Source of the DNA: Chromobacterium vaccinii
Lineage (GTDB): Bacteria; Pseudomonadota; Gammaproteobacteria; Burkholderiales; Chromobacteriaceae
Direction of reading: 5' to 3'
DNA length: 64,000 nucleotides
NCBI RefSeq assembly: GCF_000971335.1
Contig: NZ_JZJL01000003.1
Location: 110,046-174,045 of the forward strand
Position 1 is the first letter of the stretch. The number at the start of each line of letters is the position of its first letter. The notes under the pieces were generated by a model. The model made no database searches. It had not been told where the DNA came from and saw only the letters and a program-made list of their open reading frames with translations. Below are positions 32,760 to 42,072 of the stretch, piece by piece. A program made the position numbers and the translations under genes.

Positions 32760-33252
32760 GGCGATGGATGATACCAGCGTTCAAAGCGGCGGCCTGCCCG
32801 ACGAGAGCGCGACCCTGGCGCTGGGCGCAGCCTTCGCCGCCGCCGCGGAACCCGGCCTGACCGTCCACCTGCTGGGCGATCTGGGCGCGGGCAAGACCAC
32901 GTTCACCCGCGGCCTGCTGGCGGCGCTGGGCCACCGCGGCAAGGTGAAAAGTCCCACCTACACCCTGGTGGAAAGCTACGCCTTACCTGAATATAGTGTC
33001 CATCACTTCGACCTGTACCGCTTCGCCGATCCCGAGGAATGGAACGACGCCGGCTTCAGCGAATATTTCGGCCCGGACAGCCTATGCTTGGTGGAGTGGC
33101 CGGACAAGGCCCGCGGACTCGCGCCCGCGCCCGACATCGCGCTGGAACTTGCCGTCGACGGAGATGGTCGCACCTATCACTTTCAAGCCCTGAGCCAAAC
33201 CGGACAGTCATGCCTGATTCGACTTTCGACCCAAAACGCCGCGCGCTGCTAG
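32758..33252 (+). CDS. tsaE: tRNA threonylcarbamoyladenosine synthesis ATPase TsaE
   Basis: A 164-residue P-loop ATPase that assists TsaD and TsaB in making the t6A37 base of ANN-decoding tRNAs. Walker A is [16 protein letters not shown] (about residues 38-53), followed by [11 protein letters not shown] and [13 protein letters not shown], hallmarks of the family. Start: ATG at 32758; ATG at 32764 is also possible. Its last 43 bases overlap the start of amiC. Confidence 0.95.
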   Translation: MAMDDTSVQSGGLPDESATLALGAAFAAAAEPGLTVHLLGDLGAGKTTFTRGLLAALGHRGKVKSPTYTLVESYALPEYSVHHFDLYRFADPEEWNDAGFSEYFGPDSLCLVEWPDKARGLAPAPDIALELAVDGDGRTYHFQALSQTGQSCLIRLSTQNAARC

Positions 33253-34451
33253 GCGCAGCGGCCGCCACCTTTCTGATCGCCGTCAGCCGAAAAGGCTGGG
33301 CGGCCGGCAGCCAGATCGTCGCCTTGCGCATCTGGCCGTCGTCCACGTACACCCGCATCACGCTGGAGTCCAGCGCCGCGATCCAATACAAGCAGTTCAC
33401 GCTGGCCAATCCGAACCGGCTGGTGATCGATCTGCAAGGCGTGCAGCTGAACGGCGTGCTGAAGGACATCAGCGGCCAGATCGCCGCCGCGGATCCTTAT
33501 ATCCGCACCGCCCGCGCCGGCCAGTTCGACCCGGACACGGTGCGCCTGGTGCTGGACCTGAAGACCGACGTCAAACCGCAAGCCTTCGCGCTGGCGCCGG
33601 TGGCCGAATACCAGCACCGGCTGGTGGTGGACCTGTATCCGGCCAGCGGCCAGCAAGACGATCCGCTGCTCGCGCTGCTACAGGACTACAACAAGGGCAA
33701 GATGGAGCAGCCCCCAGCCCAGATCAAGCCCAAGGCCAAGAACAGCGACCGCCCCATCGTGGTGATGCTGGATCCCGGCCATGGCGGCGAGGACCCGGGC
33801 GCCATCGGCTTGCAGGGCAATCGCGAGAAGGACGTGGTGCTGAAGATAGGCCACCAGTTGAAACAGCTGATCGACGCCGAGTCCAATATGCGCGCCTACA
33901 TGACGCGCAGCGACGACGTGTTCATCCCGCTGGGCGTGCGCGTGGCCAAGGCGCGCAAGCTGAATGCAGACTTGTTCGTCTCCATCCACGCCGACGCCGC
34001 GCCCAACCGCGCCGCGCGCGGCTCCTCGGTGTTCGCGCTGTCCGAGAAAGGCGCCACCAGCGCCTTCGCCAAGGCGCTGGCGCAGACCGAGAACAATTCC
34101 GACCTGGTCGGCGGCGTCAAGATCGGCAGCAAGGACAAGTATCTGGCGCACACGCTGCTGGATCTGACCCAGACCGCCACCATCAACGACAGCCTGAAGC
34201 TGGGCAAGACCGTGCTGGGCCAGCTGGGCGGCTTGAACAAGCTGCACAAGAACGCGGTGGAGCAAGCCGGCTTCGCGGTGCTGAAAGCGCCGGACATCCC
34301 ATCCATCCTGGTGGAAACCGCCTTCATCTCCAACCCGGAAGAAGAGCAGCGCCTGATCACCGCCGAGTTCCAGCAGCAGATGGCCAACGCCATCTTCAGC
34401 GGCGTCAAACGCTATTTCGCCTCCGGCGCCGCGCTGGCCGCGCGCGCCTGA
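33210..34451 (+). CDS. amiC: N-acetylmuramoyl-L-alanine amidase AmiC
   Basis: A 413-residue periplasmic zinc amidase that cuts septal peptidoglycan during daughter-cell separation. A twin-arginine signal ([25 protein letters not shown], split around residue 20) is followed by an AMIN domain (about residues 38-150) and an Amidase_3 domain with [16 protein letters not shown], the zinc Glu in [20 protein letters not shown] and a final [12 protein letters not shown]. Start ATG at 33210, inside the end of tsaE; the tsaE-amiC pair is widespread. A terminator follows 20 bases after the stop. Confidence 0.96.
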   Translation: MPDSTFDPKRRALLGAAAATFLIAVSRKGWAAGSQIVALRIWPSSTYTRITLESSAAIQYKQFTLANPNRLVIDLQGVQLNGVLKDISGQIAAADPYIRTARAGQFDPDTVRLVLDLKTDVKPQAFALAPVAEYQHRLVVDLYPASGQQDDPLLALLQDYNKGKMEQPPAQIKPKAKNSDRPIVVMLDPGHGGEDPGAIGLQGNREKDVVLKIGHQLKQLIDAESNMRAYMTRSDDVFIPLGVRVAKARKLNADLFVSIHADAAPNRAARGSSVFALSEKGATSAFAKALAQTENNSDLVGGVKIGSKDKYLAHTLLDLTQTATINDSLKLGKTVLGQLGGLNKLHKNAVEQAGFAVLKAPDIPSILVETAFISNPEEEQRLITAEFQQQMANAIFSGVKRYFASGAALAARA

Positions 34452-34470
34452 ACGGCCAGCCGCCAAAACA

Positions 34471-34504
34471 AAACCGCCGGGCAGCTTGGCCTGGCGGTTT
34501 TTCG
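34471..34504 (+). terminator. Intrinsic terminator after amiC
   Basis: An 11-base-pair stem including one G-T pair (34471-34481 with about 34490-34500) and a T-run. It is also within reach of yacG on the other strand (stop at 34519). Confidence 0.85.
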
Positions 34505-34518
34505 TTTGCCTGCGCGCT

Positions 34519-34710
34519 TCAGTGCGTCGACGGCGTTTCTCCGGGCGGAGAGTCCTCCTCCGCCGGCACCCGGTAGGTCTCGCTGGCCCACTGCCCCAGA
34601 TCGATCAGGCGGCAGCGCTCGCTGCAGAACGGACGGTAACGGCTCTGCGGCTCCCAGCGGACTTCGGCTTTGCAGGTGGGACAGGCGACTATGCGTACGG
34701 ATTCGGACAT
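34519..34710 (-). CDS. yacG: DNA gyrase inhibitor YacG
   Basis: A 63-residue zinc protein that binds GyrB and blocks gyrase. The C-x2-C ... C-x3-C zinc motif is complete: CPTCKAEV and [17 protein letters not shown]. Start ATG at 34710; a TTG at 34728 would overlap the upstream gene and lacks conservation. It is the last gene of the pilB-pilC-pilD-coaE-zapD-yacG run, an arrangement well known in proteobacteria. Confidence 0.93.
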   Translation of the reverse strand: MSESVRIVACPTCKAEVRWEPQSRYRPFCSERCRLIDLGQWASETYRVPAEEDSPPGETPSTH

Positions 34711-34715
34711 GATGC

Positions 34716-35474
34716 TCAAAACTTGCAATTGGTCAGTTGGAACTCCACATCCTGCTCGGTCTGGCGCGGCCGGGTCTCGCCGGTCACCGCGTTGACGAAG
34801 CGGATGTTGAGCGCGTACTTGTTGGCGGACAGCTCGGGCAGCAGTTCCAGATTATCGTCGTAGGCGACCTGGATCAACTGCACCACCTTGCCGCCGGACA
34901 TCTGCTGGAACGCGCCCTTGCGGGCAACGTAATGATAGGTCTTGCCGCTGTCGCGCAGCAGATGCAGCAGGATTTCGGCGGCGTCGGCGGTAGGCATCAG
35001 CGGCGCGGCCCAGCGGCGCAGATCCTGGCGCCGGACCTCGGCGGAGCGCTGCTGCCACAAATGGTAGGACGGCAAGTCGAACTGGCAGGTGCCGCCGGGA
35101 ATGCCGGCGCGCTGCTTGATCGCCATCAGCCACTCGTTCTCGCGCAGGTTCTGCCCGAACTTGCCGGTCAGCGCCAGCAACTGCGACGACGCGCGTTCGA
35201 TCTCCTCCAGCACGCCTTCCAGCGTTTCCTCCGCCACATTGGGATTGTCGCGCAAGGCCTCCAACATCTGCTTCTGCCGCTCCAGCTCCTGCAGCAGATC
35301 GGCCTTCAGGTCGGCGCGGGACGCCGTCTCCATCAGCTCGAACAGAACCTGCAGCGCGGCGTGATGATCATGCGGGTGATCCTTGCCGATAAAGTAGGCC
35401 AACCGCCCGTACAGATACTCCAGACGGAGCAGAATACGGGTGCGCTCGGTGACAGGAAATTCGAAACTGATCAC
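34716..35474 (-). CDS. zapD: Cell division protein ZapD
   Basis: A 252-residue FtsZ-bundling protein (formerly YacF, DUF1342) that cross-links FtsZ filaments at midcell. The all-helical N-terminal part has the family start [18 protein letters not shown], and the C-terminal beta domain has [19 protein letters not shown], the basic patch region. The start is GTG at 35474, matching homologues; an upstream TTG adds unconserved residues. It follows coaE by 36 bases. Confidence 0.94.
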   Translation of the reverse strand: MISFEFPVTERTRILLRLEYLYGRLAYFIGKDHPHDHHAALQVLFELMETASRADLKADLLQELERQKQMLEALRDNPNVAEETLEGVLEEIERASSQLLALTGKFGQNLRENEWLMAIKQRAGIPGGTCQFDLPSYHLWQQRSAEVRRQDLRRWAAPLMPTADAAEILLHLLRDSGKTYHYVARKGAFQQMSGGKVVQLIQVAYDDNLELLPELSANKYALNIRFVNAVTGETRPRQTEQDVEFQLTNCKF

Positions 35475-35510
35475 GGCAGATCTGCCCTTCTCCACGGCTT
35501 GCAGCAAGCC

Positions 35511-36125
35511 TTATAACAATGCTTTGACAAGATTTGCCAGATAATAACTGTGTTTGGCATCAACTTGAAGCCTCAATTCTGCCAAGCCGCCGCTATTGTC
35601 GATGACATCGTCGGCGCGGCTCAGCCTCTGCTCGCGCGGCAGTTGCGCGGCCATGATCGCACGCACCGCCTCCGCGCTCAATCCGTTGCGCCGCATCACC
35701 CGTTCCACCTGGACCTCTTCGCGGCAATCCACCGCCAGCGTCCGCGCCAGCAAGGGCAGATAACGATTGCTTTCAAACAGCAGCGGCACCACCAGCACCG
35801 CGTAATCCCCGGCAGCGGCCTCCAGCCGGCTCAAGCTTTCCGCGTGGATGGCCGGATGCAGGATGGCCTCCAGCCGATGCCGCTCCTCCGGATCCGCGAA
35901 CACTCTCGCCCGCATCGCCGCGCGGTCCAGCGAACCATCGCCGGCCAGCGCCGACGGGCCAAACGCGCGCTCGATCGCCGCCATCGCGGCGCCGCCCGGC
36001 CCGGTCAACAGATGGGCGATGCTGTCGGTGTCCACCACCGGCACGCCCAATTCGGCGAAGCGATCCGCCGCCGCGCTCTTGCCGGAGCCTATGCCCCCGG
36101 TCAATCCCACTACCGGGATAGCCAT
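35511..36125 (-). CDS. coaE: Dephospho-CoA kinase
   Basis: Last enzyme of coenzyme A synthesis: phosphorylates the 3'-OH of dephospho-CoA. The 204-residue protein has Walker A VGLTGGIGSGKSAAADRF, DTDSIAH, the substrate region ILHPAIHA and the lid VVPLLFESN. Start ATG at 36125, inside the last 16 bases of pilD in another frame. Confidence 0.96.
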   Translation of the reverse strand: MAIPVVGLTGGIGSGKSAAADRFAELGVPVVDTDSIAHLLTGPGGAAMAAIERAFGPSALAGDGSLDRAAMRARVFADPEERHRLEAILHPAIHAESLSRLEAAAGDYAVLVVPLLFESNRYLPLLARTLAVDCREEVQVERVMRRNGLSAEAVRAIMAAQLPREQRLSRADDVIDNSGGLAELRLQVDAKHSYYLANLVKALL

Positions 36126-37033
36126 GCCAAATATCCATTCATGATCTGCGGCCCCCACACCAGCGCGATCCAGCCTGCCGTCGCCAGATAGGGGCCAAAG
36201 GGAATCTGCTGCCCGCCCCGGACTTTGGAAACCGCCATCAGCGCGACGCCGAACAACGCGCCCACCAGCGACGACAACAGGATGATCAGCGGCAACATGC
36301 TCCAGCCCAGCCACGCGCCCAGCGCCGCCAGCAACTTGAAATCGCCATAGCCGAAACCTTCTTTGCCGGTCAGCAGCCGGAATCCGTGGAACACCAGCCA
36401 CAGCGACAGATAACCGAATACCGCGCCCCACACCGCGTCGCTCAGTGGCACCAGGCCTGTCTGCAGGTTGAACAGCAGGCCGCCCCACAGCAACGGCAAG
36501 GTCAGGCTGTCCGGCAACAGCTTGGTGTCGAAGTCGATGAAGGCCAATGCCAGCAGACACGCCGTCAACGCCAAAGCGCCGGCCAGCGGCCAGCCCCAGC
36601 CCAGCTTCCAGGCCAGAAAGCCGAACAATGCGCCGCTCAGCAGCTCCACCAGCGGGTAGCGCCAGGCGATGCCCGCGTCGCATTCGCCGCAACGGCCGCG
36701 CAACAACAGAAAACTCAGCAGCGGCACATTGCGCCAGGGCCGCACTGGCGCATGGCAAGCCGGGCAATGCGAGGCGGGCCGCCACAAATTGTAGCCCTTC
36801 CCGTCGTCAAGCTCATTCCTGGCCTGCTGGGCGGCCAGCCGCAGCGCGGACGATGCGCCGTCTTCTGCAAGGTATTCGACGCTATCCGCCAAAAACTCCC
36901 GCTCCAGCATCTTGGGCAGGCGATGGATCACCACATTCAGAAAACTGCCCACCATCAAGCCCAACAGCAGCGCCGCGCCGGTCAACCAGGCAGGATGGGT
37001 GGCCAACAGCCATGTCATGTCGTCCAGCATCAA
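36110..37033 (-). CDS. pilD: Prepilin leader peptidase / N-methyltransferase
   Basis: A 307-residue polytopic membrane protein that cuts type IV prepilin leaders and methylates the new N-terminus. Two CxxC pairs (CPACHAPV and CGECDAG) form the zinc-type cytoplasmic loop, and the catalytic Asp pair is in FIDFDTKLLPD and FGYGDFKLL (GxGD motif). Since the gsp operon in this window lacks gspO, this enzyme probably also processes GspG, H, I, J and K. The ATG overlaps the pilC stop (ATGA). Confidence 0.96.
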   Translation of the reverse strand: MMLDDMTWLLATHPAWLTGAALLLGLMVGSFLNVVIHRLPKMLEREFLADSVEYLAEDGASSALRLAAQQARNELDDGKGYNLWRPASHCPACHAPVRPWRNVPLLSFLLLRGRCGECDAGIAWRYPLVELLSGALFGFLAWKLGWGWPLAGALALTACLLALAFIDFDTKLLPDSLTLPLLWGGLLFNLQTGLVPLSDAVWGAVFGYLSLWLVFHGFRLLTGKEGFGYGDFKLLAALGAWLGWSMLPLIILLSSLVGALFGVALMAVSKVRGGQQIPFGPYLATAGWIALVWGPQIMNGYLAWLSR

Positions 37034-38253
37034 CCCACCACCTGGCCCATCTTGAAAATCGGCATGTACATTGCGATCACCAACCCGCCTATCAATATAC
37101 CCAGTATCACCATGATCGCCGGCTCCAGCAGACTGGACAACGCGGCCACCGCATTATCCACTTCTTCCTCGTAAAAGTCGGCCACCTTGTCCAGCATCTG
37201 GTCCAGCGAGCCCGACTCCTCGCCGATCGAGGTCATCTGCAGCACCATATTGGGAAACAGATCGGTGCGCTGCATCGAATAGCTGAGGCTGGAGCCGGTG
37301 CTGACGTCGGACTGGATGCGCCGCGTCGCCTCGGCGTAAACCTGGTTGCCCGCGGCGCCGCCGACCGAGTCCAGCGCCTCCACCAGCGGCACCCCGGCGG
37401 AGAACAGCGTCGACAACGTGCGCGCCCAGCGCGCGATGGTGGCCTTGCGTATGATGTCGCCGATCACCGGCAGCCGCAGCAGAATGCGGTCCATCTGCTC
37501 CTGCATCTTGGGCGTGCGCTTGAACGCGTAGAAAAAGGCGAAAATCGCGCCGAACAGGGTGCCGAAGATCAGCCACCAGAAATGGACGAATTGATCGGAC
37601 AGCCAAATCACGAACAGCGTCGGCGCCGGCAGGTTGGCGCCGAAGCTGGAAAACAGGTCCTTGAACGCCGGGATCACGTAAATCATGATCACCGCGGTGA
37701 TGATGAAGGCGGTGCCGACGATGGCCGAAGGATAGATCATCGCCGATTTGATCTTGGACTTGATGGCCATCACCTTTTCCTTGTAGGTGGCCAGTTTGTC
37801 CAGCAAGGTGTCCAGCACGCCGCCCGCCTCGCCGGCGGCGATGATGTTGCAGAACAGCTTGTCGAAATACAGCGGACGCTTGCGGAACGACTCCGCCAGC
37901 GACAGGCCGGTTTCGACATCCGCCCTCACTTCCAGCAGCATCCGCGTCACCGCCGGATTGCTGTGCCCTTTGGCCGCGATGTCGAAAGCCTGCAGCAGCG
38001 GCACGCCAGCCCGCATCATCGTCGACAACTGGCGGGTGAACAGCGTGATGTCCTTCTCGGTGATTCTCTTGCCGAAACCGCTGCGACGGCGACGGATCTT
38101 GGCGACATTGATGCCCTGCCGCCGCAGTTGGGTCTTGGCGACAGTCTCGGACTCGGCGCGCAGTTCGCCCCGTATCATCTTGCCGGACTTGTCCTTGCCT
38201 TCCCATTCCCAGATGTAGCCTGGATTCGCTTTCTTGGCCGCCGTGGTCGCCAT
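37030..38253 (-). CDS. pilC: Type IV pilus inner-membrane platform protein PilC
   Basis: A 407-residue homologue of GspF that forms the platform of the type IV pilus. Two T2SSF domains are present (about residues 70-195 and 275-400) with FTRQLSTMMRAGVPLLQAFDI and WARTLSTLFSAGVPLVEALD. It lies 37 bases after pilB. The pilin genes themselves are not in the window. Confidence 0.96.
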   Translation of the reverse strand: MATTAAKKANPGYIWEWEGKDKSGKMIRGELRAESETVAKTQLRRQGINVAKIRRRRSGFGKRITEKDITLFTRQLSTMMRAGVPLLQAFDIAAKGHSNPAVTRMLLEVRADVETGLSLAESFRKRPLYFDKLFCNIIAAGEAGGVLDTLLDKLATYKEKVMAIKSKIKSAMIYPSAIVGTAFIITAVIMIYVIPAFKDLFSSFGANLPAPTLFVIWLSDQFVHFWWLIFGTLFGAIFAFFYAFKRTPKMQEQMDRILLRLPVIGDIIRKATIARWARTLSTLFSAGVPLVEALDSVGGAAGNQVYAEATRRIQSDVSTGSSLSYSMQRTDLFPNMVLQMTSIGEESGSLDQMLDKVADFYEEEVDNAVAALSSLLEPAIMVILGILIGGLVIAMYMPIFKMGQVVG

Positions 38254-38290
38254 CGCCCCATTTCCTCTAATTAACGCCGTGGGTCGCCGT

Positions 38291-39997
38291 TCAATCGTTG
38301 GTCACCGCCTCGACCTCGGCCAGCGAGGTCATGCCGGCAATCACCTTCAGCAGGCCGGCGCGGCGCAGATCGACCATGCCCTCCTCCCTGGCCAGATCGG
38401 AGATGTCCACCGCAGTGCCGTTCTTCATGATCAGCCGCATCATCGCATCGCTGATCGGCATCACTTCGAAAATCCCGACGCGCCCCCTGTAGCCGGTGTT
38501 CCGGCACTCCTCGCAGCCGACGGGCCCGTAGGGGTGCCAGCCGCCGGCCAAGTCCTCCTTCAAGAAACCTGCGCGCAGCAGTGCCTCCTCGGGAATCTCC
38601 ACCGGCTGCTTGCAATGGCTGCATAGTTTGCGCGCCAAGCGCTGCGCCATGATCAGCAACACCGAACTGGCGATGTTGAACGGCGCCACGCCCATGTTCA
38701 GCATCCGCGTCAAGGTGGACGGCGCGTCGTTGGTATGCAGCGTCGAGAACACCATGTGGCCGGTCTGCGCGGCCTTGATCGCGATGTCGGCGGTCTCGAA
38801 ATCGCGAATCTCGCCCACCATGATCACGTCAGGATCTTGCCGCAGAAAAGCCTTCAACGCCGAGGCGAAGGTCAACCCCGCCTTTTCGTTGACGTTGACC
38901 TGATTGATGCCGGGCAGGTTGATTTCCACCGGATCCTCCGCAGTGGAGATATTAGTGTCCGGCTTGTTCAAAATGTTCAGACAAGTGTAAAGCGATACGG
39001 TCTTGCCGCTGCCGGTAGGCCCGGTCACCAGCACCATGCCGTAAGGCCGGGCTATCGCCCTCAACAGATGCGCTTTTTGCTCCGGCTCGAAGCCCAGCTG
39101 CTCGATGTCCAGCGAGGCCGCCGACGAATCCAGGATACGCATCACGATTTTCTCGCCGAACAAGGTGGGCAAGGTACTGACGCGGAAATCTATCGCCCGG
39201 GTCTTGGAAATCACCAGCTTCAGCCGGCCATCCTGAGGCAGCCGCTTTTCCGAAATATCCAGCCTGGAAATCACCTTGATGCGGGAAGCGATCTTTTCCT
39301 TCAGCAGCAAGGGCGGCTGCGCCACCTCCTTCAATACGCCATCCACCCGGTAGCGGATGCGGTAGTACTTCTCGTATGGCTCGAAGTGGATGTCGGACGC
39401 GCCGAGGCCTATCGCATCCAGCAACATCTTGTGGATGAACTTGACCACTGGAGCATCGTCGACCTCGGTCTGCGGGCCGTTGTCCAGCTGCGCCTCGGGA
39501 TCGGCGAATTCCAGATCGCCGAAATCCTCGCTTTCCAGCTCTTTCAGCGCCGAAGTCGAATTGTCCTGATATCGCCCGATCAGCTTGGACAGCTTGTCTT
39601 CTTCCACCACGACCACTTCTACCGTCAGGCCGGTCTTGAAAGTGATCGCATGGTAGGCGGAGGTCTGGGTGGGATCGGAAGTGCCGATGTAAAGCTTGTT
39701 GCCGCGCTTGAGCAGCGGCAGCAGCCGGCGGCTGGCGATCACCTCGTCGTCCACCAGCCCCTTGGGTAGTTGGTCGGTATCCAGCGAAGCCAGATCCAGC
39801 AGCGGATAGCCGAACACTCTGGATGAAAACATCGCGATGTCGCGCGCGGCCATCTTCTTGCTCTGGATCAGCTGCTCGACAAAGCTGAGATGGGAAATCA
39901 TCGCCTGTTTCGAAATGGCGTCCGCATCCTGCTGCAACAGCATATTGTGCTGGACCAGGGCCCTGCCCAGGCCGGAAATCCCTGCCGTAGCTTCCAT
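38291..39997 (-). CDS. pilB: Type IV pilus assembly ATPase PilB
   Basis: A 568-residue hexameric extension ATPase. It has the N-terminal MshEN-type domain (which binds c-di-GMP in some homologues), Walker [16 protein letters not shown], the Asp box (STAEDPVEINLPGINQVNV), Walker B RQDPDVIMVGEIRDFET and the tetracysteine zinc motif (CSHC ... CEEC). Start ATG at 39997. First gene of pilB-pilC-pilD-coaE-zapD-yacG. Confidence 0.96.
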   Translation of the reverse strand: MEATAGISGLGRALVQHNMLLQQDADAISKQAMISHLSFVEQLIQSKKMAARDIAMFSSRVFGYPLLDLASLDTDQLPKGLVDDEVIASRRLLPLLKRGNKLYIGTSDPTQTSAYHAITFKTGLTVEVVVVEEDKLSKLIGRYQDNSTSALKELESEDFGDLEFADPEAQLDNGPQTEVDDAPVVKFIHKMLLDAIGLGASDIHFEPYEKYYRIRYRVDGVLKEVAQPPLLLKEKIASRIKVISRLDISEKRLPQDGRLKLVISKTRAIDFRVSTLPTLFGEKIVMRILDSSAASLDIEQLGFEPEQKAHLLRAIARPYGMVLVTGPTGSGKTVSLYTCLNILNKPDTNISTAEDPVEINLPGINQVNVNEKAGLTFASALKAFLRQDPDVIMVGEIRDFETADIAIKAAQTGHMVFSTLHTNDAPSTLTRMLNMGVAPFNIASSVLLIMAQRLARKLCSHCKQPVEIPEEALLRAGFLKEDLAGGWHPYGPVGCEECRNTGYRGRVGIFEVMPISDAMMRLIMKNGTAVDISDLAREEGMVDLRRAGLLKVIAGMTSLAEVEAVTND

Positions 39998-40113
39998 AAG
40001 CGAAATCGATCCGGTTCGGACCTTGCGGTCGTGATCAGGTATAGGCTGTGACGCTATTATATGTGAATCGCACCGGCAAATCCCTGTCGATCAGGCTTTT
40101 CAAGCCTAGCGGA

Positions 40114-40146
40114 CAAAAAAAGAGCTGCCGAAGCAGCTCTTTTTCG
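40114..40146 (-). terminator. Intrinsic terminator after the porin gene
   Basis: An 8-base-pair stem AGAGCTGC/GCAGCTCT with a tetraloop (40121-40140), A-run on one side and T-run on the other, 20 bases after the porin stop. Confidence 0.92.
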
Positions 40147-40165
40147 AAATGAAACGAATCTCGGC

Positions 40166-41287
40166 TTAGAAGCGGTGAATCAGACCCAGACCGAAGGAGC
40201 TTTCGTTATCCGTACCAGGATACTTCCACTTCACGTGGCCATAGGAGGTATACACATCGGTACGCTTCGACAACGCGTAATCCAGGCTCAGCACGAACTG
40301 GTCATAACCGGAATCGTTGATGGTGGAGCCGCCCAGAGTCGCGTTATAACCCTTGGCATAGGACAGATAAGGCGTGAACGCACCAAAGGTATAGCCCCCG
40401 GTCAATGCCAATTCTTTGGTCTTCAACTTCGAAGTATTGACTGCCAGCTGCGAGGCTGCAGCGCTATTACCCGCGGCAACAAGCCCAGCGACAGCAGCAT
40501 TATTAGCCAAAGTCCCCAAAGTGCCATTATAGAACGAGCCAAAACCATAACCTTGGATTTGCTGGTAGCCAAACGCCAAATAAATATTATTGGCGTTATA
40601 ACCCGCCTCCAGACGATGCCAGTCTTTGTTGCTACCCGCGACATTGGACGCATCGCCCCAACTAGCAAAGCTGTATTTGCCGAAGTAGCCCGCGTTTTCA
40701 TAGCTGAGGCCGATGTTGACGAACTGCTGGTTGGCGCGCGACCCATCCAAGCCCGTTACCCGAGCCTCATCGAAGCCCCACAAAGCCATGTAGCTAAAGC
40801 CATACCAGTTCGGGCTGTCATAGCGAATAGCGTTGTTCACGCGGCCATCCAGACGAGTGAACATGCCGAGGCCGCCTACGCTTTGGGTGCTGTAATAGCC
40901 GGGATCGACTTGCTCCATATCCAGATTAGGGTAGTTGGACAGCTTGCCCAGACGAATCTGCCCCCATCCGTCACCTGCCAGACCTACGAAGGTATCGCGG
41001 GTGCCAAAGCCGGTCGAATTGGTGCCATCCACGCTGATGGCGCTTTCCACCTGCCAGATCGCCTTCAGGCCATTCCCCAGGTCCTCGCCGCCCTTGAAGC
41101 CCAGGCGCGAAGTCCAGTCGTTGACCTCGGAGCTGCCTTGCGGCTTGCCGTTGGCATCCTTGCTCAGAGTGGAACTATAGGTTTTGTTGTATTCGTAACC
41201 ACCACGGATCTGGCCGTAGAGGGTCACGTCGGCCATGGCCGCCGCAGGCAGGGCAGCCAACGCCAAAGCGATGAGCTTCTTGTTCAT
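40166..41287 (-). CDS. Gram-negative general porin
   Basis: A 373-residue outer-membrane trimeric porin of the betaproteobacterial (Neisseria PorB/Omp32) type. Signal peptide about residues 1-20 (ALAALPAAAMA), then the first strand DVTLYGQIRGGYEY; a loop 3 region PNLDMEQVDPGY; and a C-terminal strand ending GLGLIHRF with the terminal Phe needed for Bam insertion. Start ATG at 41287 with AAGGA six bases upstream; the longer frame is not conserved. It has its own promoter and terminator, so it is a single-gene unit. Pore selectivity cannot be inferred. Confidence 0.93.
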   Translation of the reverse strand: MNKKLIALALAALPAAAMADVTLYGQIRGGYEYNKTYSSTLSKDANGKPQGSSEVNDWTSRLGFKGGEDLGNGLKAIWQVESAISVDGTNSTGFGTRDTFVGLAGDGWGQIRLGKLSNYPNLDMEQVDPGYYSTQSVGGLGMFTRLDGRVNNAIRYDSPNWYGFSYMALWGFDEARVTGLDGSRANQQFVNIGLSYENAGYFGKYSFASWGDASNVAGSNKDWHRLEAGYNANNIYLAFGYQQIQGYGFGSFYNGTLGTLANNAAVAGLVAAGNSAAASQLAVNTSKLKTKELALTGGYTFGAFTPYLSYAKGYNATLGGSTINDSGYDQFVLSLDYALSKRTDVYTSYGHVKWKYPGTDNESSFGLGLIHRF

Positions 41288-41392
41288 TGCAAATCCTTTC
41301 AAGTCAGTTGATTTTGTCCTGTGGGCTTCCCGGCGAAACCGTTTGCCTGGACATTTATGTGCCGACGGTATGTTCCGTCGATCGCTGTAGCC

Positions 41393-41421
41393 AATATAAG
41401 ACTGGCGTTGCAAAAAAACAA
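41393..41421 (-). promoter_or_regulatory. Candidate porin promoter
   Basis: Minus strand: -35 TTGTTT (41416-41421), 17-base spacer, -10 TATATT (41393-41398). The leader would be about 100 bases. Confidence 0.6.
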
Positions 41422-41620
41422 AGACAGCCCCGTCATGACAGGTAAAAATCAGCAAAAAAACAACAGGACAGTGCTCTCTACTTGTTTACAAAATACTTGT
41501 CACCGCCCGCACAGCGCCAAGAAGACGCGCAAAAACAACAAAACCGTCACATTGTTGCCAATTAGCAACAAAGAACTCCCCGCATCAATCAAATCGGCAA
41601 ATTAAGAAAATCCGCGAAAA

Positions 41621-41654
41621 TGAAAAACCGCCATCCAGAACGGCATGGCGGTTT
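41621..41654 (-). terminator. Intrinsic terminator after the ComEA-like gene
   Basis: A 10-base-pair perfect stem AAACCGCCAT/ATGGCGGTTT (41625-41634 with 41645-41654), followed by TTTTTCA on the minus strand. Confidence 0.88.
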
Positions 41655-41685
41655 AAATGCGGCGCCGGCTCTGGCCGGCAGGCGC

Positions 41686-42006
41686 TTACTTGGCGGCGGG
41701 CTTGGCAGCTGCCGGCTTCGCGTTCGCGGCGGCGGGCTTAGCGGCCGGCGCGGCGCCGCCGACGGTGACTTCCTTGCGCAGGCTTTCCAGCGTCTTGTCC
41801 CCGATGCCAGAAACCTTCTTCAGATCGTCGACAGTCTTGAACGGGCCGTTTTTGGTCCGGTAATCGACAATGGCCTTGGCTTTGGCCGGGCCAATGCCCT
41901 TCAAGGCTTCCAGTTGTTGCGGCGTCGCGGTGTTCAGATTGACGGCGGCCCAGGCGAGATTGCACAGCAACAGCAAACCGGCAAAGACAGCGAACAGCTT
42001 CTTCAT
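41686..42006 (-). CDS. ComEA-like helix-hairpin-helix DNA-binding protein
   Basis: A 106-residue exported protein. Signal peptide about residues 1-20 (ending AWA), then a tandem helix-hairpin-helix domain with VNLNTATPQQLEALKGIGPA and VSGIGDKTLESLRKE, the sequence-independent DNA-binding fold of ComEA. The tail (about residues 84-106) is Ala/Pro/Lys-rich. In competent bacteria such periplasmic proteins ratchet DNA through the outer membrane; type IV pilus genes nearby fit that role, but small ComEA-like proteins also exist in species not known to be competent. Confidence 0.88.
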   Translation of the reverse strand: MKKLFAVFAGLLLLCNLAWAAVNLNTATPQQLEALKGIGPAKAKAIVDYRTKNGPFKTVDDLKKVSGIGDKTLESLRKEVTVGGAAPAAKPAAANAKPAAAKPAAK

Positions 42007-42072
42007 GGCAAGCTCCTAATGAAAGTGCAGTCGTGAAATGTATTGGTATGCGTCAGCGCGAGGCGAGCGGAC

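Larger units (their letters stand above)
41288..41685. other. Intergenic region between porin and ComEA-like gene
   Basis: About 400 bases without a gene. It holds the porin leader and promoter (41288-41421), an AT-rich stretch with many A-runs (about 41420-41610) and the terminator of the ComEA-like gene (41621-41654). The AT-rich part could carry upstream activating or binding sites for the porin, but I see no clear repeat. Confidence 0.6.
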
